Below the pieces are notes generated by a model. The model did no database searches. It had not been told where the DNA came from and saw only the letters and a list, made by a program, of their open reading frames with translations. From contig OX336343.1 of NCBI GenBank assembly GCA_946902875.1, positions 22,367,596-22,431,595 on the forward strand: a DNA stretch of 64,000 nt, read 5' to 3'. Below, piece after piece: positions 11,206 to 22,679 of this stretch (its first letter is position 1; every line of letters starts with the position of its first letter). The stretch is from Nematopogon swammerdamellus. Taxonomy: Eukaryota > Arthropoda > Insecta > Lepidoptera > Adelidae. The position numbers were made by a program, and so were the translations under genes.

Positions 11206-12521
11206 CAGATAGCAATGAAATCATTCTTTATTCTTTATTCATCTATAGACAGTGCACTGCACTTGGATTCGTCATATTTTAACATTTAACCTATTTAGTA
11301 ATCTGTGATTTAACATTTTGCAAGTTCGATTATCAATTTATCAAAGTCTTTGGCACTGCCTATACTGAACGAGTCATCATTATTTCTAAAAAATTATCAC
11401 AATACGACATTTCCTTTCCATCTCTCTAAAAAATCATTAAAACAAGGAAAACAATTACAGAAATAAAGGTTACTTATATAAATAATTAAGTATTTAAGCA
11501 TATTTTAAATTCAAGAATAATTTTTACTTGTTGAACTAAAGACGTGAAGTCTACGCATCTCGCGCCATGTGGTCGGTCAGGCATGCACCCATGACATAAG
11601 CTGCTGGCGGTTGGTATTCGAATTTTAAACCGTTGGAAGTTGGAACTCGTTCAATTGGAAACTCGTAAGGAGCTGTCATTATGCTGACACAGATTACTAA
11701 TTACTTATGCTATACTAGATTACCAATGTAGATTACTAATCCAGACTGTTAGTGTTTAACTGCACGCATGCTTGCCTTGGTATGGTAAAAACTAGACTTA
11801 AGTATTCTAGAAAGAAAATGTACCTACCTATATATATAGGTATTTCAACATATTCATACCATTGATAATTCATACATACCATTTAAATGTGTACCTACCC
11901 ACCTATCTACTTATACAATTCATCACGTAGTTATCTAGGTATTATCCCCGTAATCGTACCTAAATTCCGTAATGTCATGTAGATACCTTGTTCCGAATGA
12001 ACTGTGATATTATCATTCGTGCGAAGGCTAAGCATTCCTTGGAAATCGATAAGATTGATTTCCCGCATGTATAGATCGATAATTTTATTATAACTCGGTC
12101 TTATAAGGAAATATGTGGAGGAAACAACATTATTTTGCAGCATGATTCATAATTACCTGAATTATTTACCTGATCTGATACAAATTCACCTGACATGTAA
12201 TTAATTATAAAGCTGAAATTTTATCGTTAGGTACCTACCTATGCGTAGGTAGGTACTTTTATGTTTTGAATGGACTGCAAACTGTAAGTAAAAGTAACCT
12301 ACCCACTTACATAGATCAGTAATCATCATCTCATTTCACTGACTGATCTTTCATGCTCGTAGTTATCTAAATATTTCGGAAGCAACGGAATCTCCCTCGC
12401 CAGAATGAAAAGCCTAAGGCACTTTATCCCTACGAACCTGTAGGCTTCCCTGGTGGTATCCGCGCGGATATCACAATCTCTTACTCCCCCTTCCTAGGTA
12501 TTTATTTCCTATTAAAATAAA
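11206..12521. other. Non-coding AT-rich stretch
   Basis: No gene is supported. GTAGGTAC-type microsatellite patches occur near 11,820-11,910 and 12,230-12,260. An open frame at about 12,380-12,510 lacks a start and family resemblance, so it is not called. Confidence 0.4.
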
Positions 12522-13119
12522 TATATGGGTGTTTCAGGATAGGGTTTCGTAACTTCAGGGTTCGAAAGGGGTCCACATTTGAAGATGAAAAGCTCTGAAC
12601 CTTTTTCCTAGAATCGGTCATGGTGAAAATATTTTCATTCAGCTTTGGTGGACGGTTAACGTCCACCTTTATTTAATTAAAAAATAAATGTGACCACTTA
12701 CATGCTTAACTAGTAGAATTGAACTGCATGTAGGTAGGTAAATTCCAAAAACTTAAATTTCAATTACATCAAAAGAAAAAGGGGACTGCAGGGTCAGGTC
12801 ATTGCACTGCCTAGACCTAGACAGCACCGATGAATATGGGCCGTTCACTTCTGGAATCAATTAGTTTCCACACTTTGAATCGATTCAGAATCAATAGTTA
12901 GTAGGTACCTAACGTAGAAATTTGTATTTTGACATGATGATAGATCTTGATGATGCGATAGATGCAATATTTCAGATTAATATGGGGGTCAGTTTGGTAT
13001 CAATAAATAAAAGTTTAAATTAACATATCATGTGGGCTATCATTACAAAGAGCTAACTGTATGAAATCTAAAAATATTTTTTGGAAGACTTTTAGCTAAA
13101 AATTTGCAAAAAATGACTA

Positions 13120-13147
13120 CCCCCCCCCCCCCCCCCCCCCCCCCCCC
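13120..13147 (+). repeat. Poly-C run, 28 bases
   Basis: An uninterrupted run of C. Length is likely to be unstable in sequencing. Confidence 0.9.
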
Positions 13148-13269
13148 ACCTGTTCTCTAAGGTTTCTAAAGCTAAATTTTTATTTTAATAGGGTTAGTAG
13201 ATATTAAGCCATAGATTACAGGAAAAGTGCAGTTTTTCAATAATTTTACGGGAAAAACAGTATTTTTGT

Positions 13270-13730
13270 TGTTTTGGATACGGAACCCGTATGCGCGAGC
13301 CTGAATGTTAAATTTCATAGTTTAAAAGATATTAAAGAAATTATACAAAAATCGAGCACCCCCCACGTAACTCGTTTGTTACTGAATCCAACATTTTGAA
13401 AAACATTGTTTATATTGGGCGTCTCTTACAGTTTACAGGAAAACCTAAACGAAAATCCTAAGTCTTAAAGTTCTCACGGAAAACGAAATGGTACGGAAAC
13501 ATCTCTAAGCGAATTCGACTCGCACTTGACCGATTTTGTTATCGAAACTGACACGGTTTGCTAAATTACCTACAACAACCGATATGTCAGCTCATTACAC
13601 CTTTTTGAATTAGGTGCCATGCCAGTGCTTCTCTTTGGTCGAGCCGCATGCATTGAACTGGACGGAAAACACGAACATTTATTTACATTGCCGTTTCGAC
13701 CGACCTTTCATTCAAGGCGTCTCCAATTTT
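13270..13730. repeat. Lepidopteran GTTCCG repeat piece and SINE tail
   Basis: 13,270-13,540 resembles the 'ggatacggaaccc...cgactcgcacttgaccg' repeat. 13,540-13,730 is the shared SINE tail in minus orientation (gaaactgacacggtttgct ... gaccgacctttcattca). Confidence 0.55.
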
Positions 13731-13871
13731 CGATTCTGATAGCCCTGATTATTGGGCAATATATTAATATATTGAACAATTTTAATGACATTTCACTGCA
13801 ATCTCATTTACTTTTTTTTGAGAAAACTTTTGACGGTTTTTTTAATCTTACAGGACGGAATTGGTTACATC

Positions 13872-14282
13872 ATGTCGAATTCTAAGGAGGAAATACATAA
13901 CAAAGCTAGACTTTCCAAACCAAAAGATGCTGAATTTTATCGTGCTCAGTTCTGGAGGAAACTACAAAATGCAAGCGGAAGCTACGTTCCACCGCACATC
14001 ATGAATATCCTCAAGTTCAACTGCTTGGACACACCAGTATCGTTTGTCAACATCGATGAAGCTCTAATCAGTGAACTTGAAATATTTGCAAAAGAAGATA
14101 TGAAAGACTTGATTGTAGAAGTTGATCCAGATATGAAAAATTACTATGGCTACTACAAATACAACCAGCAAAATTTCAAATTCCTTCCAGGAGAGAAAGT
14201 TCTCATAAGAAGTCTTGTCAAATACGTCAAGGAAAATCCTGGAATTTGGAGTAGCTCGGATCCGGTCGAAAATCAGCCCTAG
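13872..14282 (+). CDS. Transposon-borne 136-residue protein, unassigned
   Basis: An intact frame of 136 residues from ATG 13,872 (MSNSKEEIHNKARLSKPKDA). The frame is open upstream, and a 3' splice-like 'tttaatcttacag' ends at about 13,853, so it may be the last exon of a spliced gene. The protein is charged, with a conserved-looking core: an Asp/Glu helix (VNIDEALISELEIFAKEDM), then YYGYYKYNQQNFKFLPGEK and an I..LVKYV helix. I have the impression of an N-terminal module seen in insect transposon-derived proteins, but I cannot name it. No catalytic motif, zinc finger, signal peptide or membrane segment is seen. An AATAAA-like 'aaaataaacgg' follows at about 14,371. It lies between the two TIRs of the element. 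Confidence 0.6.
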   Translation: MSNSKEEIHNKARLSKPKDAEFYRAQFWRKLQNASGSYVPPHIMNILKFNCLDTPVSFVNIDEALISELEIFAKEDMKDLIVEVDPDMKNYYGYYKYNQQNFKFLPGEKVLIRSLVKYVKENPGIWSSSDPVENQP

Positions 14283-14443
14283 ACCTAGACAGCACCGTTG
14301 CCAAATCTCCCCAAACTCACTGCCCATCTAGTTTTTATTACTATTTTAAATTTTATAAATTACTATTTTAAAATAAACGGAATTTCGATTTTTTTCTTCT
14401 ACACCTGAAGTTTCTCAAGCCTATCCTGAAACATCCTGTATAT

Positions 14444-14785
14444 GCAAAATAAAATATGTTAAGCAACTTATATTTCCATGACCCTTATTATTGTTACGCT
14501 AAAATTAATGTCCTCTAAAGTGTTACGGAAATTGTATGAAATTGTCGACACCGATATGCCTCTCGAGTGCGATTTCTTCTGATAATTATTTTAAGAAATT
14601 TAAACTCTTAAGGCAAAATTATGCTCTGTCACTTTGCTTCGAAGACAATCTCTTAGCCTACTCCACATTTAATGTGAATGCTTTTGAAAATGTATTAATG
14701 TTCGATGTTATTCACTGGTGCGTTATTTTGTTCACTATACTTTCCTTTTTCACTTCATACATAACTCTGTGCCCTATGCTTTTTA
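14444..14785. other. Non-coding AT-rich stretch
   Basis: No gene. An open frame here (14,536 onward) ends in the GTCT microsatellite of the next repeat and looks accidental. Confidence 0.45.
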
Positions 14786-15290
14786 GGGTTCCGTATCCGT
14801 CGTACGGGACCCTATTACTAAGTCTACGCCGTCTGTCTGTCTGTCTGCCTGTCTGTCCGCCTGTCCGATGACTGTCTCTTGAACCGTAATAGGTAGCCCG
14901 TTGAAATTTTCACAGAATATGTGTTATTTATTATGGCCGATATAACAACAAATAATAAAAATAAGAAAAAGTAAAAAATTCACGATGGTTCCCATACAAG
15001 AAACTAAAAAGTGTATGCGCGCCATCTACCGAAAAGAGTAAAAATGCTTCATTTTAACTAATACATAGATGGCGTGAGTGGCGCTGACCAGGACATGGCG
15101 ATACGGAACCCTCGGTGCGCCAGTTCGACTCGCACTTGGCCGGTTTTTTAGGGTTCCGTACGGTGTTCCCTTTACTAAGCATGCACCGGTGTCCGGTCGT
15201 CTGTCTAACCTTTAAAGAATTTTCACAAAATATGTGTTATTTATTATGGCGGATATCCTAAGAAGATATAATAAAAAATCCTGTTAAGTG
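14786..15290 (+). repeat. Lepidopteran GTCT-bearing repeat, one full and one partial copy
   Basis: 14,786-15,147 runs from 'tagggttccgtatccgtcgt' through a (GTCT)n tract to 'gactcgcacttggccggttt'. A second, shorter copy starts at once at 15,148 (tagggttccgtacggtgttcc). Other copies: 22,414, 24,330, 33,218, 35,045 and 43,370. Confidence 0.8.
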
Positions 15291-15403
15291 AGATCGTCGT
15301 ACACACACAGGATTCCTTAGCCATATGCTCCTTCTTGCACGTATAGCTAGTGTAAGCAGCAAGCTCGCGTTTGGCACAACCTATTTTGTATTGATTGCCC
15401 TAT

Positions 15404-15603
15404 TATACAGGGTGTTTTATTCATACATAAAGCAAACCAGGTGCTTACTCCTGAGCCTATTTGGAGCAAAAAAGTTAGATGACATTTTGTTCTACGGTGA
15501 ATTTTTTTCTTTTTTTTTCATACTAAACTAAATAAAGACTATTATTTATTTATTACTGTTTGCTTTATGATATGACCTACGCTCATAAAACACCCTGTAT
15601 ATA
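15404..15603. mobile_element. MITE, 200 bp
   Basis: TIRs TATACAGGGTGTTTTAT...ATAAAACACCCTGTATA. 'Ttcatacataaagcaaac' inside the left end is echoed by 'gtttgctttatgatatgac' inside the right. No gene. AT-rich interior. Confidence 0.7.
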
Positions 15604-15689
15604 GAGTTTAATGACCCAATCACGGACGTAAATCAACAAATTTAGATTTTGAGGGTAAACTTTTTGAGTCAAGATTTTGAGATTCAAGA

Positions 15690-16110
15690 GAGGCGGGTGC
15701 CCGAATGGACTGGGTGTCGTCTTCTCATGCGAGCGGTCCTAGGTTAGAATCCAACCGGCGGCTATTGTACCTACCTACCAATTAGTTCTTTACTGATTTG
15801 AAAAAAAAAATTACGTGCACACCTTCACCCTCAATGCCTTCACCCATTGCTCCATGGTTCGGATTGCATGTAAAAATGTAGCTCCACCGGGTTGACTGGA
15901 GGAAACTGCCTTAAGGCAATAAGCCCGCCCTTGCCACGCATTAAGTGGCATAAATTGTAATTATTATAATTTTGGTGGACAAATTGTAATTCTCTCCTCG
16001 CGAAACCGCGCTCAGTGTGTTGCCATTCCAGCAGATTTTCGAACTGTTGATATACGTTTGATGACCCCCAGCCCCAGCCCAGGCCCCAGGTTAAAGGATT
16101 CGGGAAACAC
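15690..16110 (+). repeat. tRNA-derived SINE head and repeat tails
   Basis: 15,690-15,765 has a box-A-like 'gtgcccgaatgg' and box-B-like 'ggttagaatcc', related to the better copy at 25,834. 15,885-15,960 is the 'gactggaggaaactgcc' tail. 15,985-16,045 matches other pieces at 27,300 and 36,860 (cgaaaccncgctcag...gccagcagattt). Confidence 0.5.
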
Positions 16111-16930
16111 ACTCACCAGAAGGCAGGTCCACACACTAGACCTGCGACAAATGATTCTTTCTATGAAGAATCTTACGACAAAATTCGGTCTATACCACGT
16201 CTATAACGTTCCCAAATAAGGATCCTAAATCCTTTTTTAAAGGACAATGAAAAGATAAGAAATGAGCGTGTGTAGGTCGCTGCCCCACCGACTCTAGCAG
16301 ATATTTCGTGCGGCGTTAATTGAGTCTGACTGAGCGTAATTGAGATGTGCCGTCTCATTCATATTAATGGTGGATATGTGGACTGGGTCATTCGTCGGTG
16401 CAGTTCGCAAATACATACATTCTAGTTCGTAGAAACTCCGCAGAAATAACGGATTTGCTGCTTTTGTGAGCCGAAATACCAACTCTGCAAGTCTTAATTT
16501 GCAATCTGCTCATATTTTTACTTTAAAATCTAATTGAGAAGCACCTAGAAAAGTGTTTGTCATTTCATACTAAATACGCTTACAATATAACCATTAGCAA
16601 ACAGCAAAATTGTGCAAAGAAGTTTCTCGAAATTTCAAAACACAAGCCCGCGGCGCGCCTAAAGCACCTGGATGAAAGTCAAAGCATATTTAATAGGTGG
16701 GGATTTACATATTGTGTAATACTTGACTGGGAGTATCAGTGGGACTGGTATACAACATCAAGGGGCAGGGGCGCCGACTTTTAGAAATCCTCGTGGGTGC
16801 TCATGCAATTTTTTTTATATTGAACAATAATCATCCAAGTTATCGCCGTCCACTGCTGGACATATGCTTCTCCAATTTTTCATTAATTCTCCCGGCACCT
16901 GGCAGCATGGATTCGCAAAACGTTCGCACA
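16111..16930. other. Non-coding stretch with retroelement debris
   Basis: No gene recognised. 16,845-16,870 (cgtccactgctggacatatgc) is an inverse RTE-LINE 3' end scrap. Confidence 0.4.
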
Positions 16931-17091
16931 ATGTTTTGCATTTGCCGCATTTACACATTCGCACGATGTACCTACACATGTAGTGCTCCTATATTCTATT
17001 GCATGGTATAGAATAATATAGGAGTACTATACTATAACGTACGCTATTCGTCGCGCCACTAGTGCGAATGTGTAAATGTGGCCGCTCAAAG
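16931..17091. mobile_element. Inverted-repeat element
   Basis: The left half (catttacacattcgcac...gtgctcctatattctat) is mirrored around about 17,010 by the right half (atagaataatataggagtac...gtgcgaatgtgtaaatg). A short MITE or foldback. Confidence 0.55.
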
Positions 17092-17584
17092 GCTTGTAAG
17101 TAAATAAGGCACTTTTATCGTAGCTCAAATCCTATTACTGATCAGTTTTTATATCTATCGTCGTGGGTGCTCCGCACCCACTACTCACCGCTCGTGGGTG
17201 CTCGAGCCCCCGAGCACCCACGTAGTCGGCGCCTATGTCAAGGGGAGTTAAGATATGAACCCAATATAAACGTACATAGATTGGAAGTAATTCAGTGCTA
17301 GTATTATATTCTTTGATTCAGTGCCTACTTCAGTAAGAAAATGTTCCAGCAGCAGTGTTCCAGCTCGGGAAAACTATCCAAATATCTAGTAATCGCATTT
17401 GTACAACGTATTCTTATGGATAAGGTAAATTGAACCCTACTGTATTTCCTCAATGCGTAGATAGCAGTGTGTCCGCCACAACGGGTGACTGCTTTTAGAG
17501 AACTGTACCCTTATCACGAGATTTAACCTACACCAAGTACTACGCTACGCGCCGGCCGCCGCCGTGTTCTCGGTGGAAGGACCC
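17092..17584. other. Non-coding stretch
   Basis: At 17,155-17,230 'cgtgggtgctc...gagcacccacg' forms short GC hairpins. Nothing else is recognised. Confidence 0.35.
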
Positions 17585-17710
17585 GTGTCAAGGTGAGAGG
17601 TGGCTGTCCGCCATCTTGTCCTTATCCCTTCGTCGCCTTTTAGGACTAGCATGGGGAGAGATGCAGTGGGAGGTATTATTTTTAATTACCGGCCCTACAC
17701 GGTACCAACG
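17585..17710 (-). repeat. SINE family B/C fragment
   Basis: Inverse of the head: 'aaggtgagaggtggctgtcc', 'gtccttatcccttcgtcgcc', 'gggagagatgcagtggga', 'taccggcccta'. Confidence 0.6.
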
Positions 17711-18094
17711 ATTACATACCTACAATCTGAATATGGATCTCGTATACGTTCACACTGCGTAATGAGAAGGCGTGTGCGCGTTGTACTTCCAAATAAGGCA
17801 GCAAAAGCGACCACTGCCTCCAGCGCCGCTTCCGACGAAACATTGGATACATACGACTGGGTCGAGGTCGACCTTTTAGTATGCCCAGCGTGGCAAGCTG
17901 ACTTTACTATGACCGAACCGTCCGTATAGATAGAGAGATACCTACCTTACGTGCTAGCTAGACGATACTAAGTATGCTATGTTGAATTTTTCTGAAATTA
18001 TTAACCTGGAACAAGATGACAATTCACCTAGACAATGAATGGATTTTTCAGTTCAGCACCACATGTATTATTTTTGTTGAAATACCGAAATAGA
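17711..18094. other. Unassigned; short open frame
   Basis: The plus frame to 17,929 stays open (VMRRRVRVVLPNKAAKATT then DWVEVDLLVCPAWQ). It has balanced codon use but no start of its own, as the frame begins inside a SINE. A host exon fragment cannot be excluded. Confidence 0.2.
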
Positions 18095-18317
18095 AAGCCC
18101 GTCATGTGGCGCCGTACCCACCATAAGGTGTCTAACGACCATGGACATTCGGTAGTACGCGGGGTTTGCGAATGCCATGCCGGCCTGACAGGTGCCTATT
18201 CACGCCTCCATTGAAGGACCTGGGACTATACTTGGGGGAAAATAATATGTGGGCAGGGAAAGCGTTCCAGAGTTTACCAGTTCTGTGGAGGAAAGTTCTG
18301 CAGAACCGATTGGTACG
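18095..18317 (-). pseudogene. LINE 3' end (RT C-terminus)
   Basis: The minus frame reads FLHRTGKLWNAFPAHILF...GRHGIRKPRVLPNVHGR, the conserved C-terminal tail of a non-LTR retrotransposon ORF2. Sister copies: 23,430, 29,535, 34,200 and 61,579. Confidence 0.7.
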
Positions 18318-18752
18318 CATACAGTTTCAGGATAGGCTTGAGAAACTTCAGGAATAGAAAGTACAAGAAAAAAATCCTTATCACTCAAATTTAAATTCCG
18401 TATTTGTTTTTTCATACAAAAATTTAAAATTGTAATGAAAACTCGATGGACAGTGATTATGGGGAGATTTGGCAACAGTGCTGTCTAGGTATAATAGGGA
18501 GTGCAAAATGACCTAGTCCAGTCCACTTTACCTTTTGATTTTATTCGAATTTAAGTGTTTGTAATATTTACCTATATGCAGTTCAATTCTATTCATTTTA
18601 TCTCTCTGAATCTCGGTGATATGATTTTCGCCAAAAAGTACTATAAAAGGCCCGAATCTGGGAAAAAGCTTGAGAGCTTTTCTACTTCAAATATGTACCT
18701 CTTTCGAAAACTGAAGTTACGAAACGCTATCCTGAAACAGCCCTGTATATGT
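18318..18752 (-). mobile_element. Non-autonomous sibling of the 12.5-14.4 kb transposon
   Basis: Ends 'tttcaggataggcttgagaa' (18,323) and 'acgaaacgctatcctgaaac' (18,720), with internal 'gcaacagtgctgtctaggt'. They match the ends at 14,400 and 12,530 in inverse. It has no ORF of its own. Confidence 0.65.
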
Positions 18753-18766
18753 AAGTTGTACCATGT

Positions 18767-19010
18767 GGGGCCGGTACTTTAAACGAATAGCCCCACTGCA
18801 TCTCTCCCCGTCTATGTCGTAAGAGGCGACTAAGGGATATGACTCCCTTCTTATATTAATAGGTGGTTGGGTTTAACCCGCCCGGGTTGATACCACCGCA
18901 CTGAATGAAAGGTCGGTCGAAACGGCTATGTAAATAGTTTGTGTTTCAGTTTCCAGTTGAGTGTAGCCGGCACGACCGAAGGGAAGGCTGACGTAGCACC
19001 GGGTTTGACA
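18767..19010 (+). mobile_element. SINE, family B
   Basis: Head 'gtggggccggtactttaaac', 'ccccactgcatctctccccg', 'gactaagggatatgactccc', then the shared tail 'accaccgcactgaatgaaag' to 'ggctgacgtagcacc'. The tail is truncated. Confidence 0.7.
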
Positions 19011-19374
19011 CCTGACAGCTCTGGCTGATCCTGCGCCTCCTCCTACGCTCCTTTCGGAAACACTCGGGTTGACTCGGCTCGAAAGCGAACCAACTGAATA
19101 CGATATTCGTTTGGTCGTTTATGTAATTTGTTAGCTCAGTGGTATAAGAGTGTAGGATTTTTATTTTTTTGATCTCGACCATGGGTGCGACGCATCTTCT
19201 CTATATTAACCCTGGTTATTTTTTTTATACCGCCAAAAACATCACTAATACATACCACACAACATCACTCATACCACACATTCCTCCTTCGAGCCGAAGT
19301 TTGCCGAAAGGGTAGGAAGGGGAGTGAGTAGGTTGCAGGATCGAGCAGATCTTTCAGGTGGCGGACCGCGTAGC
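19011..19374. other. Mixed debris including a tRNA-like piece
   Basis: 19,130-19,195 has 'gttagctcagtggtataaga' and a weak box B. No proper cloverleaf can be drawn. Confidence 0.3.
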
Positions 19375-19462
19375 ACCAAGTTCACCCGATGTTATGGGCT
19401 GACATCACGGATGTTGTAGGTGATGTAGCCAACCGTGGCAGTTTCCATAAAAAAAAAGTATA
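19375..19462 (+). repeat. SINE shared tail
   Basis: 'Agcaccaagttcacccgatg', 'ttatgggctgacatcacgga', 'tgttgtaggtgatgtagcca' and an A-run at 19,449. Confidence 0.75.
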
Positions 19463-20176
19463 TATAAAGATATCCAAGAACGATCTGCATCCGGATTGTT
19501 CTTCAGATAAGAGCCGCTGATATAATGCAAGTTATAATTTGACAACGATACCGCGCGCGCGGCTCACGCTTGCTTGAAGCCTCGCTTGAAGCGCTGCGCG
19601 CTGTTGCGTTGTTCTGTTAGCACGCGCTGCGGGATTTTTCGCTTCGCTGCGTTGCGTTCGCTGGCTTGTCTTGTCGCGTTGTGTATTGGAATTCACGCCA
19701 TATATGGTGTGCTCTCGCTGGCGTGGTGGCAGTACCTACGCCACACCTGCATCCACAATGTTGGGTAATACGAGTAGAATAGGGCCGAATTAGGGCATTT
19801 GTAGAGGTGATTGTGAGGAAATCGCTGTGTGAGTATGCCGCGGTGGAATAGCGCTTAAACGGACGCGTAGCGTAACATGGCCCGAAAACCATGACGTTTA
19901 GCTCAATGAGGATTTCAAACTTTTATTCAACCGGATTCCAAAAAGGAAGGAGGTTATCAATTCGTCTGTTTTTTTTTTGGTGTGTATTTTACTCGATTTC
20001 TCCGCCAATTCGCAACCGATTTTAATGATTTTTTTCATGACTAGGTTTATATCTCATATTTTTTTGAAAGAATACCACCTCTAGGGGCGGGAAATTTAAG
20101 GGATGAACACTTTCACACTAAGGAATTTTTCAATCACCCACTTCCCGTCAAACGATTTTAATATTATGTGCTTTTT
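19463..20176. other. Unassigned repeat-like stretch
   Basis: 19,560-19,690 is rich in 'gcgctgcg/cgctgcgttg' words. 19,918-20,100 ('caaccggattccaaaaagga', 'ggttatcaattcgtctgt') matches a family also at 24,270 and 58,490. No gene. Confidence 0.4.
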
Positions 20177-20178
20177 TT

Positions 20179-20289
20179 CTACTCTACTCTACTCTACTCT
20201 ACTCTGCTCTGCTCTGCTCTGCTCTGCTCTGCTCCGCTCTGCTCCGCTCTGCTCCGCTCCGCTCTGCTCTGCTCTGCTCTACTCTACTC
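20179..20289 (+). repeat. Pentanucleotide microsatellite (CTCTR)n
   Basis: About 22 units of ctcta/ctctg/ctccg in ordered blocks: TCTAC units outside and TCTGC/TCCGC units in the middle, so the array is nearly symmetric in composition. Confidence 0.9.
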
Positions 20290-20877
20290 AAGACCAAAAT
20301 ATCTTGTTAGGGTTTGAAGTCGGTTCAATGTTTTTTTTAACAGTTTTTTTATTAAAATTGAATTCTTACATCCGTGATCTCAGCCCTTAAAACCTTGGTG
20401 AGCTAGGTGCCACGTCAGTGCCTCACTTTGTTCGTGATGTCGTTTGGATGAATGTTCTATAACATGCTGGTGGCAGCACAGGAAATCCCACAAATAGTGT
20501 GCAATAAGGAAGACTTGAATACAACCAACTTTTGGTGGTTAGTTTGCGGTTTAGTTGGGATAAATGTTGGTTTTAATTATAAACCATTTTCCGTATAACA
20601 ATCGTTGTTTCCAGGAGTTGCTGTAAATAGTATCCGGCTTCCTGCGCATTTTAAAAAATTATATTATTTATTACTGAATTTTTTTAAATGTATTTTTTAT
20701 TCCATTTTACATTAAATTTTATCGTTGTCACTAAGTAAACCTATAACCTATAACAGTATGTAATATGGATGTGTGTGAGGGTTAGTTGAAGAGTGTGTGT
20801 TAATTTTTTTTTAATTTAAATTATTATTATTTTTTGTTAGCCTGTAAGTGCATGTTTTTTTTTTTATTACATAGTCG
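20290..20877. other. Non-coding; inverse SINE tail scrap
   Basis: 20,368-20,440 holds the shared SINE tail in minus orientation. The rest is AT-rich and unrecognised. Confidence 0.4.
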
Positions 20878-21045
20878 GTCGGTCGAAACGGCTATGTAAA
20901 TAGTTTTTGTTTACCGTCCAGTTCAGTGTATCCGGCACGATCGAAGGGAAGCACTGACTTGGCACCTAGTTCACCCGGTGTTATGGGCTGACATCACAGA
21001 TGTTGTAGGTGATGTAGCAAATCGTGTCCAGTTTCCATAAAAAAA
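20878..21045 (+). repeat. SINE shared tail
   Basis: 'Ggtcgaaacggctatgtaaa', 'cagttcagtgtatccggcac' and 'gttatgggctgacatcacag', with an A-run at about 21,038. The head is missing. Confidence 0.75.
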
Positions 21046-21204
21046 AATGCATCTCTTTAAAACGCAGGTCAGACGGACAGACGGGCCGTAGGCTTAGTAA
21101 TATGTAATAGGGTCACTTACGGTACGGAACGTTAAAAAACTCTCACGCAATTTTTCACTGACAAGGTAGGACGTAGTAATTAATTGAGTACCTACACGGA
21201 GTAA

Positions 21205-21456
21205 TTACAACAAATGATTATTACCCTTCAGGGTAAGATTTATAGGTTCACTGAAGAACCATTGGGGCATAGGGGAGTATAATAATACAGGCACTAATAA
21301 ATAATTAACTAGGACCCCTCCTTCAGTGAACTTGACCCTCATAATGGGCCCAACGATGTCGTTATGCTTGCCGAATTTCTGTTTACCCGTGGGAGGTAAA
21401 CATAAATGACCCCTCGTCCCACTTCTGGGTTTTAAGCCGGTGGGTGGACGGGGCAT
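21205..21456 (-). other. Open frame of 83 codons, unassigned
   Basis: The minus frame (MPRPPTGLKPRSGTRGH to LTLKGNNHLL) is open but resembles nothing I know. It is proline/glycine rich at the start and hydrophobic later. It may be a scrap of a retroelement. Confidence 0.2.
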
Positions 21457-21589
21457 TCATTACCCTCCTATGGATGGAATGTTCTATGCACAGGTAAAAA
21501 AACTGTTTATTAGTCACCAAAATGAATGATACACTAAGTCAATAACTTCTGTTACACTTAAAACAAATTGGTTGTCTGTAAAGTCGGTT

Positions 21590-21850
21590 TACGGACGATA
21601 GTTTTACGTGATAACGTCATAAAGAAACACAGCTATAAGAATTGTACAATCGTACATTTGTCGATTTCTAGCCTCGATTACCGCACGATACGGCAATTAC
21701 CGTACGTTTGGCAACACTGCCGCTTGGGCCGAGGACGTTTCCATGGTAACTTTGAATATCAACGCGAATATCAACGTGACTATCAACGTGACACTCTTTC
21801 GTACGTGCTGCCCGTGTTCATCAATTTATAAGACGTTATCACGTCAAAAA
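21590..21850. mobile_element. MITE with ACGTGATAACGTC ends
   Basis: 'Ttttacgtgataacgtcata' at 21,601 is mirrored by 'ttataagacgttatcacgtc' at 21,827. Internal short tandem 'atatcaacgcga/atatcaacgtga/ctatcaacgtga' at about 21,757. Confidence 0.6.
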
Positions 21851-21885
21851 TTAAATTAATACTTAACTAAACTATGTACTTATAC

Positions 21886-22110
21886 CTAAATAAGACAAAA
21901 CAAACTTAATATAACAAATCCTCCTCTACCCCTGAGCACGAAGGGGGCATGCATGGTGCCAAGGACGGAGGCGGCGTTACCTCGTTGGACGGCCATGCTG
22001 ATGATGCGTTGCCGCAGATAATCTGTTGAGCGTTTTTCACCCGAAGCAGCGCGCAAGGCCGACCCGATGTCCTTTACGAGACACTTAGCCTCATCGCACC
22101 ATGTCCATTG
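21886..22110 (-). pseudogene. Last-exon module of an unassigned spliced gene family, copy 1
   Basis: After a 3' splice-like 'cctgtgcag' (minus), the frame reads WTWCDEAKCLVKDIGSAL...TDYLRQRIISMAVQRGNAA and SVLGTMHAP. The core YL-QRI-AIQRGNAASVLGT recurs at 27,955 and 28,600, so it is a dispersed coding family, probably a transposon C-terminus. I cannot name it. Confidence 0.5.
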
Positions 22111-22413
22111 TCTCTGCACAGGTTAGACTTTAACCGTTAGAGAAATGGCTACATAGAAAAATCGACCGGAACAACTCCGGTCCAACACTGGTACAGCAAG
22201 TTGTACGGCATTTTCCGGGTCTGCATCAGCCTTGTGCCTTCCCTTGGATGATATCTGCAGCTGTTGTGTATTTGTCGTTCCGCATCGCGTGGCCAAACTA
22301 CTTCAAGTTGTTACTGGCATTGAAGCGGTTTAACTTCCATTTAGGTAAGGAAGGACATCTGCAGACTTACTTAGCCACTGTGCAGGGTTGCCAGATTGTT
22401 CAATTCAAAAAAA

Positions 22414-22647
22414 AAACGGCCAAGTGCGAGTCGAATTCGCGCACCGAGGTTTCCGCACCACAAAAAAAAACATTGAAAAAAAACACGTTTCTTGTATGGG
22501 AACCCCCCTTAATTTTTTACTTTTTCTATTTTTTATTATTTGCTGTTATATCCGCCATAATAAATAACACATATTCTGTGAAAATTTCAACGGGCTACCT
22601 ATTACGGTTCAAGAGATACAGCCCTCGGACAGACAGACGTCCGGACG

Positions 22648-22679
<32 letters not shown>

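Larger units (their letters stand above)
12522..14443 (+). mobile_element. TIR transposon carrying one ORF
   Basis: The left end (12,530: gtgtttcaggataggg...aacttcag) is matched in inverse at 14,400-14,440. The phrase 'cctagacctagacagcaccg' lies inside both ends (about 12,811 and 14,279). A sibling without the gene is at 18,318-18,752 in opposite orientation. The interior also contains repeat debris (13,270-13,730). The family is not identified. The presence of an open ORF suggests relatively recent activity or co-option. Confidence 0.6.

Noticed and set aside
12380..12515. Coding exon (NEKPKALYPYEPVGFPGGIR)
   Set aside because: The frame is open and looks protein-like, but it lacks a start and clear splice sites, and it matches no family I know. 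Too weak to call.
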